A stretch of DNA of 5,260 nt, from the NCBI GenBank assembly GCA_003554345.1, contig PWGE01000360.1, positions 1 through 5,260 of the forward strand, given 5' to 3'. The notes below the pieces were generated by a model that saw only the letters and a program-made list of their open reading frames with translations, searched no databases and was not told the origin of the DNA. Below are positions 1-5,260 of this stretch, one piece after another; positions within the stretch are counted from its first letter, which is position 1, and each line of letters starts with the position of its first letter. The position numbers and the translations under genes were made by a program. Source of the DNA: T1SED10-198M sp003554345 [NCBI: Candidatus Sumerlaeota bacterium]. GTDB lineage: Bacteria; Sumerlaeota; T1SED10-198M.

Positions 1-647
1 CCGGAAGAGGCATTTGTTATAAAGCGTATAGGGTCAATATATTCGCGACTGCTGCCTACCGTGAGCAGGACTGATTTGTCTTTGAGAAAAGCCAGTTGGG
101 GAGCCAGGCATTTTTCCGCTTCCAGTATAATCCTATCTTCCGAGGGCAGACGTCCCTCTCCTTTTCCTTCACAGAGAAGAGGACCTGAATCGGGTTTGAG
201 TATATGAACTCCTTTTTTATCCAGACTCTGGAGGTTTTCCTGTACCGATATATGGTAGAGCATGCGACTGTTCATGGCCGGACAGATCAGAACAGGACAG
301 GTAACACTTAACGAAGTTGTGCTGAGAAGGTCATCGGCTATACCATGGTTCATTTTTCCAATAAAATTGGCGGTGGCAGGGGCAATAATAAGAAGATCAG
401 CCCATTCCTGGAAATCTATGTGGTGAATATTAAAGGTATTGTTTGTAACAAAGGTTGAAGTATATGGAGGATGTCCCGTTAAGTAGCCAAAGAGCTCCGG
501 TTGCACAAAATGCGTGGCGTTTTCCGTGAGTATAACTTTCACCTCTGCCCCGGCTTTCTGAAAGTGCCGGATGAGGGGAGGAATCTTATAGGCGGCGATC
601 CCTCCGGTAATTCCTATCAGTATTTTTTTGTTTTCAAGAAAGTTCAT
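1..647 (-). CDS. coaBC: Bifunctional phosphopantothenoylcysteine decarboxylase / phosphopantothenate-cysteine ligase CoaBC (5' part, runs off left edge)
   Basis: CoaBC makes 4'-phosphopantetheine in coenzyme A synthesis: the CoaB half joins cysteine to 4'-phosphopantothenate and the FMN-dependent CoaC half decarboxylates the product. The visible 215 codons cover all of CoaC and the first residues of CoaB. I see the N-terminal flavoprotein motif ITGGIAAYK (13-21), the probable catalytic His76 in HHIDFQEWAD, the flavin-binding APATAN (89-94), PAMNSRM (123-129), and the substrate-flap Cys159 in CEGKGEGR. CoaB then begins at TVGSSREYIDPIRFITNASS (196-215), the family's nucleotide/substrate-binding entry. 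The ATG at 647-645 is supported by AAGGA eight bases upstream and by motif placement. It overlaps the end of gmk by 14 nt, implying translational coupling. Two motifs depart slightly from the usual forms (CE for CG; TVGSSRE for TAGPTRE). Family assignment is secure; the C-terminal ligase domain lies outside the window. Confidence 0.95.
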   Translation of the reverse strand, partial: MNFLENKKILIGITGGIAAYKIPPLIRHFQKAGAEVKVILTENATHFVQPELFGYLTGHPPYTSTFVTNNTFNIHHIDFQEWADLLIIAPATANFIGKMNHGIADDLLSTTSLSVTCPVLICPAMNSRMLYHISVQENLQSLDKKGVHILKPDSGPLLCEGKGEGRLPSEDRIILEAEKCLAPQLAFLKDKSVLLTVGSSREYIDPIRFITNASS

Positions 648-1203
648 GAGAAGGTTCCTTCTGTATAATCGACTTGATTTTTTCAATACATGCTCTGAGA
701 TCATCGTTGATTACCACATAGTCAAAAAGTTCTTTCCGGGCAATTTCTTCCCGGGCATTTTTCAGCCTGGTACGTATAATATCAGGGTGATCGGTACCCC
801 TCTTCTGAAGTCGTCTCTTGAGTTCCTCGAGGGAAGGGGCCATAATGAAAATCAAAAGTGCCTGGGGCATCTGTTCTTTGATGGAAAGGGCTCCCTGAAC
901 ATCAATATCAAGAAGAATGTGTTTTCCCCTGGCAAGTTGTTCTTTTATGAAAGAGCGGCGGGTTCCATACCAGTTGTCATGCACTCGTGCATGCTCTAAA
1001 AACTCTTTTTTCTGAATTAAATTTTTAAACTCTTCTTCTGATACGAAAAAATAATCCCGTCCATTGACCTCTCCTTCACGCGGCTTACGTGTAGTTACTG
1101 AAACAGAATAGGTGGCATCGGGAAGTTCTTTGAGAAGTGCTTTGTATATGGTTGTTTTTCCCGCTCCTGATGGAGCGCTCAAAACGATAAGTTTGCCGGA
1201 CAT
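634..1203 (-). CDS. gmk: Guanylate kinase
   Basis: Cytosolic enzyme that phosphorylates GMP to GDP with ATP, an essential step in guanine nucleotide supply and salvage. The 189 residues show the complete family pattern: P-loop SAPSGAGKTT (9-18), the GMP-binding stretch SVSVTTRKPREGEVNGRDY (33-51), EHARVHDNWYGT (70-81), the strand LLDIDVQGA (97-105), the arginine-rich lid RLQKRGTDHPDIIRTRL (starting near 130), and the closing FDYVVINDDL. It is slightly shorter than the E. coli protein (207 aa) but no motif is missing. The ATG at 1203-1201 has AGGAA five bases upstream and lies 11 nt after the yicC stop. The 3' end overlaps the coaBC start. The gmk-coaBC neighbourhood is common in bacteria, but rpoZ, often found between them, is absent here. 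Confidence 0.97.
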   Translation of the reverse strand: MSGKLIVLSAPSGAGKTTIYKALLKELPDATYSVSVTTRKPREGEVNGRDYFFVSEEEFKNLIQKKEFLEHARVHDNWYGTRRSFIKEQLARGKHILLDIDVQGALSIKEQMPQALLIFIMAPSLEELKRRLQKRGTDHPDIIRTRLKNAREEIARKELFDYVVINDDLRACIEKIKSIIQKEPSHELS

Positions 1204-1214
1204 GAGAGTTCCTG

Positions 1215-2090
1215 TTATTCTATATTTTGGATTTGTTCGCGCATTTTTTCTGCTTCAGATTTAAGCTGTAAAGCTATTTTGACCAGAGAGTAACGATTGG
1301 ATTTGGAAGAAATCGTATTGATTTCGCGAGAGCATTCCTGGGCAGTAAAATCGAGTTTTCTGCCCGTCGGCCCCTTTTCTTTACAGGTAGAGCGGATTTC
1401 TTTGAGATGTGCGCGCAAACGTTCGATTTCTTCGGTTATATCAGCTTTATTGCACCAGAAAACTGCCTCCTGTACAAGGCGTTCTTCAGGTACCTGGGGA
1501 ACTTCGCTGGAGAACTCCTTGAGCCTCTCTCTGAATTTTTCCAGGGTTTGAGGCAAAAGGTCCTGAGCTTCTTCTTCCAGCCTGTTTACCAGGTCTTCCA
1601 TTTTTTGCGTGATATTTTCAAGGTGGTTCTGGAGTTCTTTTCCTTCCCTTTCCCTGTATTGTTCGAAAATTTCCAGGCATTTTTCCAATGCCTCGAAAAG
1701 CTGAGAGTTTAGTTCGGGATTTTCTTTTTCTTCCAGCGAAAAAATCTCAGGACATTGTAAAAAATCACCTGTTCTGAGAGAGGAGGGTAAAGAAAAATGT
1801 TCACTGAGTCGTGAAAGTGCTTCGTAATACTGGCGTGCCAGGTCTTCATTCAGGATAAGTTGTGTTATAGAAGCCTCCCGGGCAGGATAAAAGTTCACTG
1901 ATATTTTGAGTGAGCCTCTGGCAATCTTTTTTTTGAGGTACTGGGTGACGGCTACTTCCTGGGCAGCAAATATCTGGTTTGCCCGATAACGGATATTTAA
2001 AAATCGGTGATTAAAGCTTTTTATTTCAATTTCGATGGATCCCAGCGGAGAAGGATGAGAAACTTTTCCATAGCCTGTCATGCTTTTCAT
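1215..2090 (-). CDS. yicC: YicC/YloC-family endoribonuclease
   Basis: Member of the YicC/YloC family, whose E. coli representative is reported to be an endoribonuclease and to affect small-RNA stability. The 291-residue length fits the family (E. coli about 287). The N-terminus MKSMTGYGK (1-9) matches the family signature. The C-terminal DUF1732 region starts near 243 with GRKLDFTAQE, continues through SREINTISSK, and ends in MREQIQNIE, which matches the E. coli ending as I recall it. The middle (roughly 110-200) is rich in Glu, Lys, Gln and Leu and looks helical, in line with an oligomeric helical protein. The ATG at 2090-2088 overlaps the TGA of the upstream transporter gene (ATGA), with AGGA nine bases upstream, so its translation is probably coupled to it. 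Placement directly before gmk is the usual conserved linkage, but remA (ylzA), often between them in Bacillota, is missing. The exact RNA targets cannot be inferred here. Confidence 0.95.
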   Translation of the reverse strand: MKSMTGYGKVSHPSPLGSIEIEIKSFNHRFLNIRYRANQIFAAQEVAVTQYLKKKIARGSLKISVNFYPAREASITQLILNEDLARQYYEALSRLSEHFSLPSSLRTGDFLQCPEIFSLEEKENPELNSQLFEALEKCLEIFEQYREREGKELQNHLENITQKMEDLVNRLEEEAQDLLPQTLEKFRERLKEFSSEVPQVPEERLVQEAVFWCNKADITEEIERLRAHLKEIRSTCKEKGPTGRKLDFTAQECSREINTISSKSNRYSLVKIALQLKSEAEKMREQIQNIE

Positions 2091-3286
2091 TGAGAATCAT
2101 CCTGTTTTTGAGACTCTGTCTGAAGTTTGAGATTCTCTTTTTTCATTTTTGCCGGCTGAAAATAAAGTTCTACAAAGAGAACCTTTAGAATGATGGCAGT
2201 GGGAATGGAAAGGAGAATCCCGCCTATTCCATATTGTCCTCCGATGACCAGTGCCAGTATAACCAGAATGGGATGCAGATGTGCGCGGTCTCCAATCAAC
2301 TTGGGAGAAATAATGAAGGCATCAAAAAATTGCACCAGGCTAAACAAAAGAATGACCGGAATAGTCTGGGTCAGGATGGCTTCAATGCTTGGATATCCCA
2401 TAATAATAGCCAGAATAACGGCGGGAATAGCTCCGACCACTGGTCCCAGATAGGGGATAATATTTGTTATTCCTGCCAGTAATCCAATTAAAATAGCATG
2501 AGGAATGTTCAGAATGGTTAATCCTATAGCCACCAGTACTCCCACCAATGAACAGATGAAAAGGCGGGTAGTAAGAAAATTGTATAAAGAATGGTCAATC
2601 TTTTTAATGATTCCTAAAAATCTTTGTTCATATTTATAGGGCACTAATACGAACAAAGCCTTTCTAACGGCTTCCATATCCTTTAAAAGATAAAATCCCA
2701 GGAAAAGGCCCAGAAAAATAGAGGTGAAAATGCCGAAAACGGAAATGGAAATAACCCCGACATAAGAAAGAATATTATGCCCGAATTCGAAGGTCTGTTC
2801 AAGAAAGTCACTTATATTCTCTGCTGAAAGAAACTCGATAAGCTCTTCATCCGCCAGCAGGTAATTTTGAATATAATGCTGTATCTGTTCATCTTCAAAA
2901 ATATTGATAATGATAATCCTGAACTGTTCGCTGATGTCTGGAAAAGATTCTATAAAAGTTGTCACTTCAATAATAACTACAGGTATAAATAAAAGTGCCA
3001 CTACTATAAAAATGAGCAGAAAACAAAGAAAAACCAGCACACTGCTCCATAGATATTTTATACCTGTTGACCGGGAAAATTTTAAGGCAAGAGGATGCAA
3101 CAGGTAGGCAATAAAAAAACCGATAAGGAGAGGAGTGAGAATTGCCAGTACAATCCTGATGGCAGAATTAAAATAGGTTAAGACCAGACCACCGGTGAGA
3201 AGACAGAGAAATATCAGCAGATAATAGGTGGGTTTCCAGAGAAAATGAGGCCATAAATATTGTTTCATTTTGCCATAAAATACCAT
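2087..3286 (-). CDS. AI-2E/PerM-family integral membrane protein
   Basis: Polytopic inner-membrane protein of the AI-2E transporter family (PerM/YueF/TqsA-like, PF01594). Members have been linked to autoinducer-2 export or cation/proton antiport, but most, including this one, have no proven substrate. Of 399 residues, hydrophobic segments are visible at about 21-39, 43-63, 79-106, 172-201, 242-260, 264-296, 304-326 and 339-372. A hydrophilic region lies at about 109-170, as usual in the family. Conserved motifs include YLLHPL (61-66), IPYLGPVVGAIPA (277-289), Q319 with SPKLIGDR (327-334) and LHP (337-339), then the GGQYGIGGILLSIP stretch (349-362). The C-terminus is a short charged tail. ATG at 3286-3284 is preferred because GAGGAA lies three bases upstream; Met7 has no comparable site. 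It is the first gene of the leftward operon and ends in a 4-nt overlap with yicC. Family is clear, substrate unknown. Confidence 0.9.
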   Translation of the reverse strand: MVFYGKMKQYLWPHFLWKPTYYLLIFLCLLTGGLVLTYFNSAIRIVLAILTPLLIGFFIAYLLHPLALKFSRSTGIKYLWSSVLVFLCFLLIFIVVALLFIPVVIIEVTTFIESFPDISEQFRIIIINIFEDEQIQHYIQNYLLADEELIEFLSAENISDFLEQTFEFGHNILSYVGVISISVFGIFTSIFLGLFLGFYLLKDMEAVRKALFVLVPYKYEQRFLGIIKKIDHSLYNFLTTRLFICSLVGVLVAIGLTILNIPHAILIGLLAGITNIIPYLGPVVGAIPAVILAIIMGYPSIEAILTQTIPVILLFSLVQFFDAFIISPKLIGDRAHLHPILVILALVIGGQYGIGGILLSIPTAIILKVLFVELYFQPAKMKKENLKLQTESQKQDDSQ

Positions 3287-3318
3287 AATTTCCTCGATTT
3301 AAAAGATAAACAGAAGCA

Positions 3319-3355
3319 GGGGACACCCCGTCAGGTTGAAAAAAGAGACGGGGCA
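3319..3355 (-). repeat. GC-rich inverted repeat with two alternative hairpins in the leftward leader
   Basis: CCCCGTC at 3326-3332 and GACGGGG at 3347-3353 are perfect 7-bp inverted arms around a 14-nt A-rich loop. In minus-strand RNA the stem can be extended by two wobble pairs (G at 3354 with U at 3325, U at 3355 with G at 3324); in plus-strand RNA these positions mismatch. A second hairpin, GGGG-UGU-CCCC on the minus strand (3329-3319), uses the same four G residues, so the two folds exclude each other. No T run follows on either strand, so this is not a standard intrinsic terminator. It could be an operator or an RNA leader element, or chance. Confidence 0.5.
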
Positions 3356-3387
3356 GATAAAACGTGAAATCTTTTGCTCAAAATAAT

Positions 3388-3415
3388 TTGCACAATTTAA
3401 TTTCTACATTATAAT
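3388..3415 (+). promoter_or_regulatory. Sigma-70-type promoter for nrnA-ssnA
   Basis: A perfect TATAAT -10 hexamer lies at 3410-3415. Sixteen bases upstream is TTGCAC (3388-3393), a weak -35 matching the consensus only in TTG. Transcription would start near 3422, giving a leader of roughly 33 nt before the nrnA ATG with AAAGGAAG at 3438-3445. The AT-rich spacer fits a housekeeping promoter. The -10 is convincing; the -35 is not strong. Confidence 0.6.
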
Positions 3416-3436
3416 AGAATGTTTCTCAGTCGTTCA
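3408..3436 (-). promoter_or_regulatory. Possible promoter for the leftward operon, sharing the palindromic -10
   Basis: ATTATAAT at 3408-3415 is its own reverse complement, so TATAAT is also present on the minus strand (3413 down to 3408). A candidate -35, TGAACG (3436-3431 on the minus strand), sits 17 bases upstream but is poor. Initiation would be near 3401 and give a leader of about 115 nt that includes the inverted repeat at 3324-3355. Divergent promoters with overlapping -10 elements are a known arrangement in bacteria; use of this one is inference. Confidence 0.35.
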
Positions 3437-3454
3437 TAAAGGAAGCAACGAAGA

Positions 3455-4441
3455 ATGAAAAAGGTATCAGATTATATTTTAAAAAATGACTGTTACATTG
3501 TGGTGGGACATAAAGAACCGGATGGGGATAGTGTGGGATCAGTGCTGGCAATGAAGCGATTTCTCAATAACATCGGGAAACGCGCTATTGCGCTGTTTGA
3601 AGAGGAATTAAATATACCTGTTGAGGAACTGGGCATTGAAGAAGAATATTACACCAGCCAGAATCTCCCTCCTCTTGAAAACTACTCTACACTTCTCATG
3701 CTTGATGCCCATCAGTGGTATCGTATAGGGAAGCTGGAAGCTCTTCTAAAACCCCGCGTGAAGGATCTGGTCTGTATAGACCATCATCCCAATCATGACC
3801 CGGAAGGGGTGGTTAATTATCTGGATTCTTCAGCGGCTGCAGTTGGAGAAATAGTTTATACGCTGATACATTATACCGATAATACCTCCGTTATTGATGA
3901 TACTATTGCCAGGTGCCTCTATCTTTCTATTTATTCAGATACCGGCGGTTTCAAATTTCCTAATACCAAAAAAGAAACCCATCAGCTGGTTGCCAGCTTG
4001 TTCGATTACGATATTAACCCCTATCATATGTATTCAGTCCTCAATGAACAGCGGACTCTTCCTCAATTACGGTTACTGGCAAAGGCACTGGAAACCTTAC
4101 GGCTGGTCTATAATGATCAGGTGGGCTACCTGGTAGTCAGTAAGGATATTTTACAGAGTACCAGGACTACCCTCGATGATATAAGAAACTTCACCTACTA
4201 TCCCCGGAGTATTAAATCCGTCCGTATTGCCCTGGTGTTCACTGAGAAAGAAGATTGCATCGACATTGCTTTTCGAAGTAAGGGGAGTATAGCTGTCAAT
4301 GATATTGCCCGTCATTTTGGAGGTGGAGGACATCCCAATGCAGCCGGAGCCGAGGTGAAGGGTATGGAACTTGAAGAACTGATTGTGGAGGTGTTGCATG
4401 CCTGCCAGAAAGTATTGCATAAAGAAAAGTGCCGCGTCTGA
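3455..4441 (+). CDS. nrnA: DHH/DHHA1 phosphoesterase, NrnA-type nanoRNase / pAp phosphatase
   Basis: Cytosolic, metal-dependent phosphoesterase of the DHH superfamily. NrnA-type members degrade 2-5-nt RNA fragments and dephosphorylate 3'-phosphoadenosine 5'-phosphate; some also cleave linear or cyclic dinucleotides. The 328 residues match the family length (B. subtilis NrnA about 313). Motif I is GHKEPDGDSVGS (18-29), with metal ligands expected at His19, Asp23 and Asp25. Motif II is Asp84 in LMLDAH; motif III is IDHHPNH (108-114); motif IV is SDTGGFKFPNT (161-171). The C-terminal DHHA1 substrate-binding loop is GGGGHPNAAGAEV (289-301). There is no membrane, PAS or GGDEF segment, which argues against GdpP, and it is far too short for RecJ. 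ATG at 3455 has AAAGGAAG nine bases upstream. It is first in the rightward operon and overlaps ssnA by 44 nt. Family is secure; substrate preference is inferred. Confidence 0.93.
   Translation: MKKVSDYILKNDCYIVVGHKEPDGDSVGSVLAMKRFLNNIGKRAIALFEEELNIPVEELGIEEEYYTSQNLPPLENYSTLLMLDAHQWYRIGKLEALLKPRVKDLVCIDHHPNHDPEGVVNYLDSSAAAVGEIVYTLIHYTDNTSVIDDTIARCLYLSIYSDTGGFKFPNTKKETHQLVASLFDYDINPYHMYSVLNEQRTLPQLRLLAKALETLRLVYNDQVGYLVVSKDILQSTRTTLDDIRNFTYYPRSIKSVRIALVFTEKEDCIDIAFRSKGSIAVNDIARHFGGGGHPNAAGAEVKGMELEELIVEVLHACQKVLHKEKCRV
4386..4393 (+). promoter_or_regulatory. Strong ribosome binding site for the ssnA-like gene, inside nrnA
   Basis: TGGAGGTG lies within the nrnA coding sequence and contains GGAGG (4387-4391), six bases before the ATG at 4398. 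This is the strongest Shine-Dalgarno match in the window and decides the downstream start. No other in-frame ATG occurs before the conserved region. It implies that ssnA translation initiates on its own while ribosomes are still finishing nrnA. Confidence 0.8.
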
Positions 4442-5260
4442 GCTTCTTATAAAAAATGCCACGCTGATTACTTTTGATGATGGTCATCCCTTTTTTCAAC
4501 CGGGGAATATCCTCGTCAGGGATGGGATCATTCAGAAAGTTTCGGAAGAGGAGATACCGATATCAAATGCTATTCCCATCCTGAACCTGAACAGAGACTA
4601 TGTGGTTTTTCCGGGATTTATCAATGCCCATAATCATATTTACAGTGCCCTGGCTCGGGGTGTTCCATTAGAGAAACCACCGACTGACTTTTCGGGTGTA
4701 CTGGAAAATCTCTGGTGGCGACTGGATAAAGCGCTGGACGAAGAATCGGTGTACTATTCTGCATGTGCAGCTATGATGGATGCTTTGAGCGGTGGTACCA
4801 CCTCGATGATCGACCACCACAGCTCGCCTTCTTTTATTTCTGGTTCCCTGGAGATACTTCGCCAGGTAGCAGATGATTTTGGAGTTGGTATAAATCTCTG
4901 TTATGAGATTTCTGACCGGGATGGAAAAGATAAAAGAGATGAGGCGCTTCGTGAAAATGAACGTATGCTTGAGAAAAACACGGATGGTGCGGTCTCTGCG
5001 CTGGTGGGCTTGCATGCTTCTTTTACTGTGAGTGATGAGACATTGAAGAAAGCAGCCGAACTCGTTCAAAAATATGATACCGGTATACATATCCATCTAT
5101 GTGAAGATCGCATTGATATGCAGCATTCATTAAAAAATTATGGAATGTCACCCCTCCAGCGGCTGGAAAAATTTGGCCTTCTTAATGAAAAGTCCGTGCT
5201 TGTGCATGGGGTGCATCTTATCGAAGAAGATTATGCGTTACTGAAAAAGTATAACCCCAC
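4398..5260 (+). CDS. ssnA: SsnA-like amidohydrolase (5' part, runs off right edge)
   Basis: Metal-dependent hydrolase of the amidohydrolase superfamily, close to SsnA (putative aminohydrolase, often found among selenium-dependent molybdenum hydroxylase genes). The natural substrate is not established; a purine-type or other ring deamination is plausible by family. The 287 visible residues begin with a short beta region (LLIKNATLITF, 16-26). Next come the HxH metal ligands His78 and His80 in FPGFINAHNHIYS, the strongly SsnA-like block LWWRLDKALDEESVYYS (105-121), GGTTSMIDHHSSP (132-144), and the third ligand region HIHLCED (231-237) with His233 and probable acid Glu236. His270 follows in LVHGVHL. 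The final metal-binding aspartate and the C-terminus lie outside. The start at 4398 adds about 15 residues before the usual family N-terminus but has an excellent ribosome binding site. It overlaps nrnA by 44 nt in another frame. The alternative would be a related chlorohydrolase or guanine-deaminase-like enzyme. Confidence 0.88.
   Translation, partial: MPARKYCIKKSAASELLIKNATLITFDDGHPFFQPGNILVRDGIIQKVSEEEIPISNAIPILNLNRDYVVFPGFINAHNHIYSALARGVPLEKPPTDFSGVLENLWWRLDKALDEESVYYSACAAMMDALSGGTTSMIDHHSSPSFISGSLEILRQVADDFGVGINLCYEISDRDGKDKRDEALRENERMLEKNTDGAVSALVGLHASFTVSDETLKKAAELVQKYDTGIHIHLCEDRIDMQHSLKNYGMSPLQRLEKFGLLNEKSVLVHGVHLIEEDYALLKKYNP

Larger units (their letters stand above)
3287..3454. other. 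Divergent intergenic region
   Basis: This 168-bp gap separates the leftward transporter-yicC-gmk-coaBC operon from the rightward nrnA-ssnA pair and is the only real intergenic space in the window. It contains the ribosome binding sites of both first genes (GAGGAA on the minus strand at 3290-3295; AAAGGAAG on the plus strand at 3438-3445), a palindromic -10 region at 3408-3415 and a GC-rich inverted repeat at 3319-3355. I saw no small ORF or RNA gene in it. Confidence 0.85.

Noticed and set aside
978-993. A 16-base near-perfect palindrome, CATGCAC-TC-GTGCATG
   Set aside because: It lies inside gmk and encodes the conserved residues His71 to His75 (HARVH); protein constraint explains it, and no regulatory context was seen.
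628-999. A 123-codon open frame on the plus strand
   Set aside because: It lies antisense to gmk and the start of coaBC, both strongly conserved, and its translation is low in recognisable structure.
3326-3353. Inverted repeat considered as an intrinsic terminator
   Set aside because: No run of T follows the stem on either strand, and no gene ends nearby since the region lies between two divergent gene starts.
3354-3381. Alternative minus-strand promoter with TTGAGC (3381-3376) and TATCTG (3359-3354), 16-bp spacing
   Set aside because: The -10 matches the consensus at only three positions; the palindromic TATAAT upstream is a better candidate, though this one cannot be excluded.
3455-4441. 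Assignment of the DHH protein to RecJ or to the c-di-AMP phosphodiesterase GdpP
   Set aside because: The protein is only 328 residues with motif I near the N-terminus, lacks the RecJ C-terminal domains, and has no membrane, PAS or GGDEF-like segments.
4151-4499. Two overlapping minus-strand open frames opposite the end of nrnA and the start of ssnA
   Set aside because: Both are opposite conserved motifs such as the DHHA1 glycine loop; they are best explained as shadows of the real genes.
4668-5096. A 142-codon open frame on the minus strand
   Set aside because: It is antisense to the clearly conserved SsnA coding frame, its translation has no recognisable family features, and it lacks operon context.

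Overview
The window is an ordinary-looking stretch of chromosome from a moderately AT-rich bacterium. It holds two tightly packed, divergently transcribed gene sets that share one 168-bp intergenic region at 3287-3454. No rRNA, tRNA, CRISPR array, insertion sequence or phage gene was seen. The lineage cannot be fixed from this sequence alone. The yicC/yloC-gmk-coaBC order resembles the block known from Bacillota. An SsnA-type amidohydrolase points to an anaerobe of the kind that often carries selenium-dependent molybdenum hydroxylase genes. This is inference, not a taxonomic assignment.

The leftward (minus-strand) set reads from about 3286 down to 1: an AI-2E/PerM-family membrane protein (3286-2087), the YicC/YloC-family endoribonuclease (2090-1215), guanylate kinase Gmk (1203-634), and the start of the bifunctional coenzyme A enzyme CoaBC (647 to beyond the left edge). 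The junctions are a 4-nt ATGA overlap, an 11-nt gap and a 14-nt overlap, so this is almost certainly one operon. It lacks the remA and rpoZ genes that sit between these genes in many Bacillota.

The rightward (plus-strand) set is a DHH/DHHA1 phosphoesterase of the NrnA type (3455-4441; nanoRNase/pAp phosphatase), followed by the first 287 codons of an SsnA-like amidohydrolase (4398 to beyond the right edge). They overlap by 44 nt. A strong Shine-Dalgarno sequence inside the upstream gene fixes the ssnA start.

The intergenic region holds the most interesting regulatory DNA. It has a consensus -10 hexamer for the rightward operon embedded in a perfectly palindromic ATTATAAT, so the same bases also offer TATAAT on the other strand. 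It also has a GC-rich inverted repeat in the probable leader of the leftward operon, which can fold in two mutually exclusive ways. All six genes belong to known families. I did not find a clearly undescribed system. The points worth checking are the divergent promoter and leader, the unusual nrnA-ssnA coupling, and sequence departures in CoaBC.
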